Positions 33,128 through 45,361 of a DNA stretch of 64,000 nucleotides are shown here, piece by piece; positions within the stretch are counted from its first letter, which is position 1; every line of letters starts with the position of its first letter. The notes below the pieces were generated by a model that had not been told where the DNA came from, did not search any database, and saw only the letters and a program-made list of their open reading frames with translations. A program made the position numbers and the translations under genes. The DNA comes from Zantedeschia hybrid cultivar (lineage: Eukaryota > Streptophyta > Magnoliopsida > Alismatales > Araceae), in NCBI GenBank assembly GCA_030544215.1, contig JARZZO010000009.1, forward strand, positions 51,083,129-51,147,128, read 5' to 3'.

Positions 33128-33480
33128 TTCATGCAGCAACCCTAGCCACCGCATAAGTTTAACAAAGGTGAGTTTTTGTTTTCCTGTTTGGTTCTTAGAG
33201 GAGGAAAAGATTTTCTATGCTTGGAGGCTAATATTCTAAGGCTTTTTGTCCTCTAGGAGGCTTGAAAGATGTGAGAGAAGGCTAGAAGATCTTGTATTCA
33301 TGCTAGAGTTCAAAAATTGTAGAGGAAATTGGAACTTCGGTTCATTGCGTGCGAGGTGCGAGGTAAGCTATGATCACCTACACATAGTTTGATTTGTATT
33401 AATACAAAAACCTAAATACTTTAATGTGTTCAAAGCCTTAACATATGTAAGAATATTTTTAGTTCATTTTAAAATCCTTT
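33128..33480 (+). repeat. Diverged LTR-like segment related to 915-1290
   Basis: Shares ordered blocks with 915-1290: 'gcagcaaccc', 'ggtgagttt', 'atgcttgg', an AGGAGG to GAGAGAAGGC tract, and 'gtattaata'. Before the nested insertions the two copies would lie about 1.9 kb apart in direct orientation, consistent with two related LTRs of an old element or adjacent solo LTRs. Confidence 0.45.
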
Positions 33481-33619
33481 TGTTTGAAGAAAAACCCAAA
33501 GATGACCAAGATCTTTTTGTCATCCTTCCTTTGAAATTCTTCCATGTTGAATGACCATCTTAAATTTATCTTATAAGAGTTTTGACGTCTTCTTTTCTTG
33601 AAGAATTTTTTAATCCTTC

Positions 33620-34310
33620 GTGATAGGAAAGCCACTTCATCTTCATCCTCATTGCTTGGTGCCTCTACTTCACTTTCGTCATATTTAGAAGATGAGATTT
33701 TGAGAGCAATGATCTTCTTTTTTTTTAATCAACCTCCTCAACGCTTTTTAAACTAATCTCATAGGTCAAAAGTGAGCCGACAAGCTCATCAAGTATGGAA
33801 GTAGTGAGGTCTTTAGCTTCTTATATTGTAGTGACTTTTGTTCTTTATGATAATGGAAGAGATCGTAGAACCTTCTTTACCAATTCACTATTAGTGTAGA
33901 TTTTTCCAAGTGCTTTGAGGCCATTGAAGATGTCAGTGAGCGGGTGAACATCTCTCGAGTAGACTCATGAGGCTCCATCTTCAAAAGTTCATACTTATGC
34001 ATAAACAAGTTGACGTTGGTCTCCTTCACTTGGGGAGTACCTTTATAGGTTACTTGCAATCTATTCTAAATTTATTTGGCACTTTCACAAGTAGACACAT
34101 AGTTAAATTCATTTGATGAAATAGCACAATATAACATGTTTATAGGGCAATATTCATCATCCCATTCATTCTCCACCTTGGAGGGTACATGTGGATCATT
34201 TTCTATAACTGTCCAAATATCAATGCCCATAGCCTAAAAGAAGATCTTCATACTAGCCTTCCAATAGGTACAATTGGACCCATCGAATAGCAGTGGATGA
34301 TTGACAAGGT
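33620..34310 (-). pseudogene. SIRE-like Copia gag fragment
   Basis: The minus strand encodes a broken Copia Gag of the UBN2 type. Near 34300-34200 it reads LLFDGSNCTYWKASMKIFF, a stop, then AMGIDIWTVIEN. From 34059 to 33877 it reads LQVTYKGTPQVKETNVN, then YELLKMEPHESTREMFTR. Degraded sequence down to about 33620 gives AKDLTTS and DELVGSLL, with stops and shifts. The family binds RNA and forms particles; this copy is dead. The lineage is distinct from the Angela elements and SIRE-like by motif. No pol follows: lower coordinates lead straight into the LTR-like segment. Confidence 0.72.
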
Positions 34311-34781
34311 TTGAGTCAGACCAACTCGATCTCCCATGATCTAGTACGAGTCGAGTCGACTCATACCGACTTGGCCAAGTCGCATGGAAAAGTTCTTCCA
34401 AATCGCACAAACTCGATCGAGTTGCACTGACTTGGGTTCTCCCTGATTCGGTACGAGTCGCACTGACTCGGTTAGATTTAGAACTATAGGCTACACCCTA
34501 GAGGGGGGTGAATAGGGTGTTGAAAATTTCCTTGCGGAAGTTTTAATTAAGTCTGAGTACTTTAAAACTAAATTGTACGATGAAAGTAAGGCAATGATAA
34601 ATAAGTACATCCACATATTATAGTGGTTCGGTTCACCAAATGGTGACTTATGTCCACTCTCCAAAACTTCGTTGAACTTTTCTATTAGAAAACACATGTA
34701 GTACACTACTAGTAGATATAGTCCTAACCAACTAAATAACTAAATATCAAGCTTCTAGTTAGGCTCTCCCTAAACACAAGA

Positions 34782-35038
34782 CCTCTAGTAAGGCACACGT
34801 CTAATCTCTGAAAGGATTGACCCTCTTCCACTAAGGAAGACACACAACCTCCACCCTTCGCAAAGGATGACCCTCTTCCACCAAGAAAGGAAAAATAACC
34901 CTCTTCCTAAATACAAGGCCTCTAGTAAGGCACACCTCTAATCTCCGAAAGGATTGACCCTCTTCCACTAAGGAAGACACACAACCTCCACCCTGCGCAA
35001 AGGATGACCCTCTTCCACCAAGAAAGGAAAAATAACCT
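34782..35038. repeat. 137-bp tandem duplication
   Basis: Unit one 34782-34918, unit two 34919-35038 (partial), both beginning CCTCTAGTAAGGCACAC and ending in AGGAAAAATAACC. Few mismatches, so the duplication is much younger than its surroundings or the element is less decayed here. Sub-blocks with GACCCTCTTCCAC recur within the unit. Confidence 0.8.
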
Positions 35039-35995
35039 TCAACTTTTGCAAAGGTTGGGCCTCTTCCACCAAAGGCAATCAACAATAAAAGACAGAAAAA
35101 AGTCAGAATCCTTACATCTCATACACAAAACATTGTAACTTTCTTAATATTATAACATGAATGAAAGAAGAAAGCAAATGACTATGAACTTCCTTCTTAT
35201 GGTGATCTTGTTCTAAGAGATGAAGATGGTTCAAGTATTTCTCCTTTGAATCCTCCTAGTAGTCATTCTTGAGAGGCTTCTCCTTCTTTCTTGGACGATC
35301 ATCACGTAAGCACCAAAGAAGCTTCTCCTTAGTCTTGGTCCGGTCTTGATCAAGAGGAAGAAGACCCACCAAATTACAACTGACCTTCTTAACCTGTACA
35401 TATGAGAGAGATTCACACAAGAAACCGTCATTTTAAGGAGTTAGAAGATTAATCAAAGAGGATGACAAAGTTAGCTCAAAAACTCTCTCAAGCTCTTACA
35501 AATGCGTGGCACATTTTTCTCTTCTAAGACCCTTGCTAAAATAGTCTACAGATATTCTTTTTATAGGCCCAAAGAAAATTCCAACTGTTGGGTGGTAGGT
35601 GAGAAAAATGTATTTTTTTCCTCCAAAGTATTTTAATAGAAGAATCCTAAGTTAATCTGAAATCTACTCTTCTATTATCTTCCACGTGTACCGGTCAGTT
35701 GGGAGGTAGCATGTTAGGTCACTTGCCCAAAAAAAATGCCTACAAGAAGTTCCCTTGAAGAGCTTATGATGGTAGGCAAAACGTTGATAGTGATAGGTTG
35801 CATACAATTGAAAAAAGTATCCCAACAAAAGGTGTCTCAAAAACTAAGATACATTAAAAACTTTATGTACTATCATGGGAGAAAAGCTAGTGTGTCAGTC
35901 CTTGGGGCAAAAAGTAGCCCATGTGATTGTCTTTGCACTGGGCAACACAAAGACGGGTTAGTCTGCCCATTCACATGGGTGCCTGGATCATTCTA

Positions 35996-36206
35996 GTCGA
36001 CCAGGACCCAAGACTAGGCGTTCAAAAGCAATGTAGGGTGAAGACAAGCTAAGTAGGCCCTCGTTGGTACTGGTCGACCAAGTCCAGGACTAGTCGACCA
36101 ATGCGTAGGCTCATGGTTACCTAAGTACTGGTATGGGTTGACAAACTAGGCCAGCTTAGTTAGATTGAGTAATGGTACTGGTCGACCAGTCTTACCTCTA
36201 GTCGAC
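35996..36206. repeat. Cluster of five GTCGAC dyads
   Basis: GTCGAC at 35996, 36072, 36092, 36181 and 36201, mostly inside TGGTCGACCAG or TAGTCGACCA palindromes. A related tract of GAGTCGACTC and GACTCG repeats lies at 34340-34470. Confidence 0.75.
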
Positions 36207-36587
36207 TGATACCCACATGATTGCATTTTAACTTCTTCATTCAAATTTGATTTTTGGAGTTTATTTTTGAGGTCATTTTAATCTTAGAAAAATAATATTT
36301 GCATCCCAACAAATTTATTGCATTCATACTCATATTAAAAGTAAATTTGGCAACATGTCCTTGCAAAATGTGAAAGTGAACACTTAATTACCTCCAAACT
36401 TACTAATAACATTTATTATAGTTATAAGTGATTTGTTTCATCCAAATCGTTTCGAGGGGTTCAATAGGATTGACTTAAAGAGTCCTATTTGAATATTTAA
36501 AATTTTATAAAAAAAAATATTTGTTTTAACATGGGGTGAGTGGATTTTCGAGGGGGTGCATCTAAGGGGTGTGTTGAATCCTTTCCC

Positions 36588-36620
36588 TATATATAGAGAG
36601 AGAGTGTGTGTGTGTGTAGA
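36588..36620. repeat. TA/GA/GT compound microsatellite
   Basis: Adjoining short runs of TA, GA and GT dinucleotides. Confidence 0.8.
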
Positions 36621-36659
36621 CAAAAGGCCTAAAAATTTGCATAATAAATCATTCATCTA

Positions 36660-37291
36660 AACGAAATTTTGATTATAATCATTACATTTTAATTTGTGTA
36701 TAATTAATATCTTAGTCTCAACATCGATGATATAATACATATAGAGGCCACCTCTCATCCTTAATTTAAATTTTCGCATAATCCAAATTTTTAACATAAA
36801 AGAGAAAATGACGTATACTTCGTACTCCAAGATAGAGTCCTTTGAAAAACTGTGAATATGTCAACTAGAAATATTGGGCATTGTGCTCTTTCCTAGAGTC
36901 TCCTAGAAAACACGTGTCGAGTTCATGCTTGAATTGTGGGAGCACACGAGCCAATGTTACAAAATAGACAACCGTTCTGCTCTGTCTTCCATTTGGTGTG
37001 ACAAAATAGACAACCGTACATGACCGCAAGAGGCTTATTGCGTGACTGTTCTACCTATCAAGAGGAGAAAATAGTACTTGAAAGCTGTCCATTTGTTAAT
37101 CACACTTGAATCATGTCCAAACCATGAGAAGATAGTTTCTTCCCACTCAACGGATATCAGTTAGCAAGTTATCATAGTTCTCATCCAAGTCACTAGGAAA
37201 AGCCCACTTGTCCAATTCAAATAAAAGTTGCCTACGAAACATCTCTCTCATAGTTAACTCAGAAGTAAGGAAGAAGGGATCTAACAAGGAG

Positions 37292-37319
<28 letters not shown>
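36660..37319 (+). promoter_or_regulatory. Upstream region of the KAS I-like gene
   Basis: No reading frame of note. A GA microsatellite (37292-37317) ends three bases before the ATG, so it would lie in the 5' UTR. GA runs in 5' UTRs are common in plants and can bind GAGA-type factors. The phrase AAAATAGACAACCGT occurs twice 41 bp apart (about 36961 and 37003). No confident TATA box was assigned. Confidence 0.4.
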
Positions 37320-37322
<3 letters not shown>

Positions 37323-40300
37323 GCTACGATTAATTGTGTATGGTGCCCCAACAACACAACAAAGGGGAGAGAGATAGAGAATAATAGATCTTCTTATTCG
37401 CGTAAGTGCAATGGTTTGAACCGATCGATGGGGAAAATGCTCGGAATATTGAGCACAGGAGTGCCATGTAAGCTCTTTTCTTCTAGTGTTGCTCTCTCTT
37501 ATTTTTCCCTATTTCCAGATGATCAGGTAACCTTTCTTCATTTGTTGTCATCGTTTGCGTTTCTTAAAGCAACGAATCTACCTATGTCATTGTTAAGGTG
37601 TCTTGTATTCAAGTAGCAATGTGCAGACGTGTTCAAAACCTGTATATATATATGTTCATGAGATAACCTTTTTCATCTTGAATTCACTTTGGTCATTAAT
37701 TATTGCAGTGTCCATTTCTTGCGTTCAAGTTGCAACCATTCTTGTAAATAAATAGACATTGTCACTAGGTAGTGATTCGATTAAGAGAATATTAATTTGC
37801 TTTGTATATATCCCCTGGATTTGAACTGGAAATAATCATATTATGTTATATATATATATATATGTAACTCAAGGTTCCTTCATGTGTAGTTGGGCACTTC
37901 CTTATCATGGAAATTAAACTAGTGTAGTACTTCTCAATTTCTTTCAGGCAGCAAAAAAAATTTCAACTCGAGTATCAAGCAGAATGTCATCATCATACAG
38001 CAAAAGATGAGCATGTCCAATATTCCCAAGGCCAGTACTGCACCAAAACGAGAGAGAGACCCCAAGAAACGGATAGTTGTGACCGGGATGGGCTTGGCAT
38101 CAGTTTTTGGAAATGATGTTAACGTGTTCTATGACAAGCTTTTGCATGGACAAAGCGGAGTACGGATGATCGATAGGTTCGACCCATCCTCCTTACCCGT
38201 ACAATTTGCAGGCCAGATTTGTAACTTCTCTGCAGATCATAAAGGATATAATATTGACGAGGAGATCACTAGTCAGCTTGATCCCTGTTGGAGGTACTGC
38301 TTGGTAGCCGGCATCAACGCGGTTGAAGATGCCAACCTTGGATTGCAAGTCTTACAAACTGTTAAGTGGCCTTATTTAATCATCTCTAATATTACATCAA
38401 TTTTCTTAGCAAGCTGATATATATCGAGCCTTTTGTAAAATTCTATTCATCTCGATGTCAGCTGTGTTTTAATCATAGCAATGTACGTAGTGTATATTAT
38501 TTGTCACTCTCCAGTGAAATATATATAATAATGTCAAGTAGCTAGCTAGCTTTGATCACAATTCTTTGAGTTATATATTAATTACTCCGTCTTAATTAAT
38601 TATATATTTTTTATTTTTCTCTCTTGATTTTGAATTATATATTTTCCATGCAGATGGATCGATCTAGGATGGGGGTGATACTGGGATCAAGCATGGGCGG
38701 CATAACGATCTTTGGCAATGTAGTAGAGGACTTTCGTCAAGAAGGAATTAAGAAAATCCCTCCATCTTTTGTGCCGTACTCAGTTACTAATACGGGATCG
38801 GTACTGTTAGCCTCACATTTGAATCTAACGGGACCAACATACTCCATCTCGGCAGCATGTGCAACTGCTAACTTTTGTATATATTCTGCCGCCAAACACA
38901 TAGAAAGGGGAGAAGCTGAGATTATGTTGGTTGGGGGAACAGATTCGTCCATAGTACCTTGCGTAGTTGGGGGTTTCGCAGCATGTCGAGCACTGTCGCA
39001 AAGAAATGATGAGCCGATAAGAGCATCAAGACCATGGGATAAAGACCGTGATGGTTTTGTGCTAGGCGAGGGATCAGCTGTGTTGGTAATTCTTTCTAAT
39101 TTAAATCTTCTCACTTGAAATATAAGTATGATGTGGAAAATCCCAATATTTCAACTATGTACATCTCTTGTACGTACGCTGTACTCTTTAATCTCTCCGG
39201 CCCATTTCTTAATGCCCTTAATTAGTTCTTATCCACATTCAACATTCACACATGATTAATTTCTCAGTGATCTTAATTAACTAGTTCCTGTACGTACACT
39301 CGCTTTACAGATCTATTTTATTCTTATCTAGCTAACCATCTAAAGTTGCCATTTAAGATTTAGTTTTGTTATCTTATGACGGCCGGAAAGATCATGGAGA
39401 GCCTAGAACATGCAAGGAGGAGAGGAGCAAACATAATTGCAGAGTATCTAGGAGGTGCCATAACCTGTGATGCTTATCACATGACAAATCCACGACCTGA
39501 TGGAATGGGAATATGTTCTTGTATACTCAATGGATTGGAAAATGCTGGAGTATCTCCAGAGGAGGTAAATTGTGCCTGAAAATATTTATTTCTAGAATTT
39601 AGTATAGAACAACTACTTACTGGAATAATATGCTTACTTAATTTTACTTATTTGACCGATAAAGTGATACTAAACTTTTTTTTTTTTCCAAAATGATTTA
39701 TGCTATAAGAGATGTGAGTTTTCGAAATTTCAGGTGAACTATATAAATGCTCATGCATCATCAACAGTCGTAGGAGATTTAGCTGAAGTCAATGCCATAA
39801 AGAAGGCTTTCAAGGACACTTCCGAAATAAAAATGAATGGGACCAAAGTAAGTAACTTTAACTTATGAGACCCAAATGTAGGTGTGTGAACACCATATAA
39901 CTCCACGCATGCTGTCCTAGGTAATTGGATTTGTGATTTTGATGCACGATCATAACACTAGTCAATAGTGCAAGCTGTATTCCTGTGGATTTCATATTTT
40001 ATTCATAATGCTCAGACAAATACTGTTGTTTTAAAACATGCATGCATGGAGGGACCAAGAATATTGCATTCCTTTCATTCCTAAGATTACAAGGATAGTT
40101 GTCGAAACTTTAAGATTGAAAGAAACATGCTTTCAGTATCATCCAAGAACCTTGGAAACTGATACTTCTTCGGCCTGCATTCATAATCGGATTGCTTATT
40201 CAAATGAATCTAAACAACTAGAAGCAAACAAGGTGGGATATCACGAACAAACCACTCTACTCTAGATTTATTCAATTATCAAAGAGGACATCATAGGGAA

Positions 40301-41502
40301 TAAATATTTTTACCTCTATTCAAGTTATGTAAAAATGACCACCATCTTTAAAAAATTTATTGGAAAAAATAGTGGAGCATCCTGCTACTAAGTCCTTTCG
40401 ATCATCAAAAATTATGAATATATGGTGATTAGATACACAGACATTGTTACTAATTTGGCATTCTATGGAGACAAAACTAAGAAAGGCTTACATAACTAAA
40501 AAATTATCAAGAACTAGTCGTTGAAAGCTTTAGAATTATATTCTCCATGTTTAAGCATATATTTGTTGAATTTTACAATGAAAATCTTTAATGTACATAT
40601 AAAAAATAAAATGTATGTATATAATTAACAAACTAAAAAAAGTTATGCTACGTTAGATTAATTTACAATTTAAACACTGTTTTATAACTTTCACACTTGC
40701 TATTATAAAAGACTACATAATCTGTTACACTCACTATCATTGACTATTTTAGTTAGGTTACTCTATCATGGGAAAAGCTTAACTACATTTTAAAGTAACC
40801 CTTGGAAAAACTTCATGTTATAAATTATGTGCCAAATTTAGAAGTACGTGACATTAAATCTTCTACAATTAAATGATAATCTCTTAGACTCACTATCAAT
40901 ATTTTTTTTTTAATCACTCTACTCATTAATTGAAAAAAGAAATTACTATAAACCATGCCTTGAAAATTTTTATGGTGGTTTTATCACCTTAGACTTCGGT
41001 TTTTTAACGAATTGTATATGTATATCTGATTAATTATTAAATATATTGATAATATGTTGTATTTAAAATAAGTGTTTGTCCTTTATTCCAGTCCATGATA
41101 GGACATTGTCTTGGAGCGGCTGGAGCATTGGAAGCAATTGTAACCATTAAGGCTATTACCACAGGCTGGCTACATCCAACCATTAACCAAGATGTATAAC
41201 GCTTTATGGTGTTTCTCAATATCTTTATATCAAAATACTATTCCAATTCACGTTTATTTGTTTTTTGCAGGATTTGGAACTAGAAGTTACTATTGACACA
41301 GTTCCAAATTTTAAGAAACAACATGATGTTCATGTAGGTAAGTATATAATTCTCCTTGATTATAAACAGGTAATTTCAAAGACACCCAATATGTGTTTTT
41401 CTCCTTTAACTTGTGTAACCTTTATGACTTGCAGCTGTCTCCAACTCATTTGGTTTTGGTGGACAAAACTCCATCATTGTTTTTGCTCCATTTGTGCCAT
41501 GA
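37320..41502 (+). CDS. KAS1: 3-oxoacyl-[acyl-carrier-protein] synthase I-like, plastidial
   Basis: Condensing enzyme of plastid type II fatty-acid synthesis: extends acyl-ACP with malonyl-ACP, KAS I normally from C4 to C16. Eight exons: 37320-37467, 37948-38360, 38654-39085, 39391-39564, 39734-39847, 41092-41193, 41271-41337, 41435-41502; all introns GT-AG; 1518 nt, 505 residues plus TGA. About 75 N-terminal residues look like a Ser/Asn/Lys-rich transit peptide, before DPKKRIVVTGMG. Catalytic residues are complete: Cys256 (SAACATA), His396 (NAHASS), Lys427 and His432 (KSMIGHCLGAAG). The C-terminal SNSFGFGGQNS loop is present. Unlike typical KAS I it has GSSMGG for GTGMGG and HASST for HATST, suggesting a diverged paralogue. 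Exon 1 ends in phase 1 at CCAT/gtaagc; the donor at 37525 would break the frame. No stop or frameshift seen. Confidence 0.9.
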
Positions 41503-43234
41503 AAATATTAGAAAGGACTTTAATCCTTTTTCCTATGTTATACGAAGCAATGAGTTTGACATGATTCTTTGTCTTGGCACAACTATCATATGTAATGCTA
41601 ACACGAGTTTGTGATCTTTACCAAATAGTCTAAGTACATTATAAAATAATCCAACTACTATCATATATATCTATCCTAATATTATTTCATTACTTTATAT
41701 GAAATTTTCTAAAAATTATGAAAATATTATATGAACCTGTAGGTAAACAAGCCTTTTGTTGCATTTCGAAGAAGTACTACACACGCACATATGTGTATGC
41801 ATGTCATTAAACCTTCTAATTCGTGCATTTTATTTTTCGAATGCATGCTGTAAAGGATCGCTATAGTAGGATGCTTAAAAGGTACTTCTTTATTATAACC
41901 GAAATAAAAGGGCTCCAAGTTGACATACACAAGTCTTAAGAAAATTTGAGTAACTAAGTTAGTAAAATTAAAGATTTTATGTAAAATGAAGCTGAGAATA
42001 TTTCAACATTAAAGATGTAATTTTGACATGAGTAAATATGGAATAAGCTTTTTAAGGATAGACTATGTTGGAACGCTTTGTTATTGTAGTTGTTTGATCA
42101 CTTAAATAGAAAATCACAAAGTGTAGTTTGAGGACATTACTATAATAATAAAATTTATGGAAGATGGAAGCTTGCTCTAAAAGTTGACTAAATGTAGTTG
42201 AGGATGTTATTGTAACATTATAATATACGAAAAAATGAAGCACAATTTAAAGCCGACCTTTGATTTATTTTCAATCCATTGAGTCTGTTGTCTGATGTAT
42301 TCAATCCATATCTATTAATTTCTAGTCCATCCCATCTTAAAGAAACTAATAGTCTTAATTCCTCTAAGAACCACATCTCATCTAATTCATATTATCCTAC
42401 TAATAATATCACATATAGAAAAAAAACATTCCAAAGAGTAGTAAATAGCCATAAATATCCTTTTCATGGTTAAAAATCATCATAGATACCAAACCAAACA
42501 AAATATACTATGTTAGATAAGAAAAAACTATTTTTCCACTAAGAAAAAACTATTTTTCCACTCTCATGCATGGCAAGAGGGTATAGAATAGGGTATTTTT
42601 GGGTGGTTTAGAAAAATGTAACATGAGAAGCTAATAGTAAGAATGTGTTGTTAATATAAGTGAGGATAATGGACTAGAAATTTTAGTTATAAAATTGAAC
42701 CTAAAATTAATTCCAGGTTAGAAATGGACAAAGTATATAATTTAAACACTATTATACTATCATTATTAGTGTCTTATCCCATTTATTTGGGTTTACTATA
42801 TGAATTATCAAATCACTTTTATTTTGTCCAATACCATGACCACAATTAAATATATAAAGAAAATGCAGGTCTTTTCTTCATTATGTTGGAGCATCTTACT
42901 TTATGTCTTCCCCTAGTCCTTTTACAATCTTCCACGATTTGATTACACCTTCTAAAATGGCAAAGGCCTTAGAGTGTGGTGCACATGCCCAAATTAGTTG
43001 TGCATACCTTTTCTTAACATCAATTGGAGTTAATCTTCAATCTATATGGATACATTTGTTTGAATTTTATCTTTCTTAGTCATTCTAATTGGTGGAACAA
43101 TTTTCAAACTCCTCTAAGTGGTGGGGTATTATGCCGCTAGCTTAACTGCTTTCTAGATACAAAAATGCTAGGCTGCGTAATACCATTGGACACAAAGCTA
43201 ATAACAAAATATGGGAACAATTTTCAAATTCCTC
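41503..43234. other. Intergenic DNA downstream of the KAS I-like gene
   Basis: AT-rich, with no credible gene. The 3' UTR probably occupies the first 100-250 bp. Two small tandem repeats lie within it: a degenerate pair of about 69 bp (42119-42187 and 42188-42257) and a perfect 22-bp pair (42519-42540, 42541-42562). Confidence 0.5.
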
Positions 43235-43237
43235 TAA

Positions 43238-43533
43238 GGGCGTGTTTGGCGCAGCTTCTATTTGGAAGTACTTTTACATTTCCATTTAGTTATTTTTTAT
43301 GGAAGCAATTGAATCATAGAAGCCATTTATGTGGTATTTTACTTGTGTCTTGGCTTCCAACCAAAAGTTACAAGAGGGGAGCTTCCAAGATTGAAGAAAA
43401 AGTGAAGTTGTTATGAAAGAGTTGACTTTTGTAACAAACCAAAATTAATTATAACCTCTCTCCCTCAACTCATTCTATTTAAGAAGTGGAATCCAAAAGC
43501 AACTTTCAAGTAGAAGTTTTGTCAAACACGTCC
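43238..43533. mobile_element. Tourist-like MITE (PIF/Harbinger type)
   Basis: A 296-bp element with terminal inverted repeats GGGCGTGTTTGGC and GTCAAACACGTCC (11 of 13 positions complementary), flanked by the direct repeat TAA at 43235-43237 and 43534-43536. The trinucleotide target site and GG(G/C)CnTGTTTGG ends are typical of Tourist/PIF-Harbinger MITEs. No transposase frame. Internal sub-terminal regions are also partly complementary. Confidence 0.78.
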
Positions 43534-43536
43534 TAA

Positions 43537-45361
43537 ATATTTTAAAATTTTATGGGTTATCATTTGACTTGTTTAAATTGTGGGGAGTGAATGATTGAAA
43601 TTTAAGTGAAGGACATTGAAAGTTCTCCTTATAAAAAGTAGAATCAAGCTGATAGGTTCGATAAGTTGGACCTCTCCCTACGAATCTCAATCAACTTTAG
43701 TTACATCAGCCTTGGGACTCAATATCCTTGACTAATCGTCCAATGTTGTCCATTAACATAAGGTACTCTCAATTAAATAGATATGCAAGTAGAAAAATTA
43801 CAAAGTTATAAAATTTCAGCATTGTTTAAAAGTCCTTACAAAAGGAATGCACTAACGGTTTTCTAAAAAATCTCGATAGACCGATCATTTGCATGCTGTT
43901 AACTCTCAAATTGCTATCTAATTCAAGCAAACTTATTTGACATTTTTCATGCACTCTTATGTTAAAACTTGGAGTTTCCAATGCCAAACCATTTAACATA
44001 TTTTGCGCATGCAAAAGATTACTTTATTTTATCTATAAATTTCATTAGTTATGGTGCATCATGAGAAAAAAACTAATTTTGATGTGCATCATTCATCATA
44101 GAGATCATGAATTTTATTTTGTGAAAAATTTGGGCCCAATGTCCAATAACAGAACACCACGGTGGGGGCTAAATTACAAGAGAATCTTTGTAGAGGTCAG
44201 ACAAATGTTCCAAACGCTCCACGTCAATCCTATGAATTTTCTTTCGTTATTTCTATTTGTTTATTTCCTTCTCCATCAATTATGCTGAACCGATGACTCC
44301 CACACATGAAAAATGTGTATACGTAGGAGTCGCGCGAATAGTAGGAAGTGCATGCTAACCAATTGTTGAGGGCGCGACGCACGGGCCAATGTGGGATTCT
44401 TCATGGACCCGAGCACCACCAGGTTCTGGCGTGAATGCGAAACTCAAGATATAAGAGGGGAAGGTGATGAATGGATCATTTGACTCAGAAGTGATGAGGT
44501 CATATTCCGTCACCTCTTTCACTCGTGTGCCTTGCAACTCACAGGAATGCAGGGGGGAGGCGAAGGGGATCCCGTTTCATTCACGCTGATTAGATGACTT
44601 TTCTGTTTTTTCTCTCTTTGTGAATTTTGGGTGTCACAGGCACTCAAAGAAAGGCACGGCAAAAAAAAATCCTTTTTATTCCTTTACCCATTAGATTAAG
44701 ATTTGATGGTATGTTGTTTAGGTTCAATATAGTCATAACTATCTCTGCCACATCCTAGCACTCCTCTCTATTTGTATATTCATATATAGGCAACTTCAGA
44801 TAAATCATATATAGAAGAAAAGTTGGAAAAAAAAATCCATCCTTTCAAAAAAGGCATGCAAAAAAGTACATAAATAAAAGAGGATCAATAAAAAAATTAA
44901 GAACAGATATGCATATATGGATATTGATCGTAGAAAATATGCCATGAAACAAGCATGGCCCACCTTGAGTTAGAAGTATGTTCAACAGTGAATGGAACAA
45001 AAAGGGAAAGCAACTAAATAAAAAAACGAATTAGCAACAAATTAAGAAAAACACAAATATGGATATCCATACAAGAGCATATCTCAAGCAACAACGTGCA
45101 TGATGTAAATTTCCCTAGAAAATATGATCAATAGCATATCAAACATAATGGGAAAGATTCCCGATAATTTAACATGGTAACATACTTGTTGGCATTCACC
45201 AGTGTGAACACTGGTCTTAGTATTTTGGACAGAAGTTTTAATTGTTTGAAGGACCTTAGTTTATCTAATGACCATACCGCAAAGGGAATTTAACCGCCCC
45301 TCTTCTAATAGTACAGTTTGTCTTCAATATATACAGAATCTATAAAAATGTTAAAAGTGTC
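43537..45361. other. Intergenic DNA
   Basis: No credible coding region. One nested inverted repeat at 44295-44331 (GACTCC/GGAGTC outside, ACACAT/ATGTGT inside). Otherwise nothing recognised. Confidence 0.45.

Larger units (their letters stand above)
34490..36240 (-). mobile_element. Repeat-rich LTR or leader remnant of a SIRE-like Copia
   Basis: Upstream of the gag fragment on the minus strand. Contains the TAGAGGGGGGTGAATAGG-type motif (34499-34516) often seen near SIRE-type LTR ends, a tandem duplication, and clustered GTCGAC dyads. The primer site and LTR ends are too decayed to place, so the boundaries are approximate. Confidence 0.4.

Noticed and set aside
37468..37525. Exon 1 of the KAS I-like gene extending to the donor CAG/gtaacc at 37525
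   Set aside because: That junction puts a stop (TGA) in exon 2 before the conserved DPKKRIVVTG. The phase-1 donor at 37467 keeps the frame.
40038..40265. A 75-codon frame in intron 5 of the KAS I-like gene
   Set aside because: No recognisable domain, and it lies within an intron bounded by good splice sites and conserved flanking exons.
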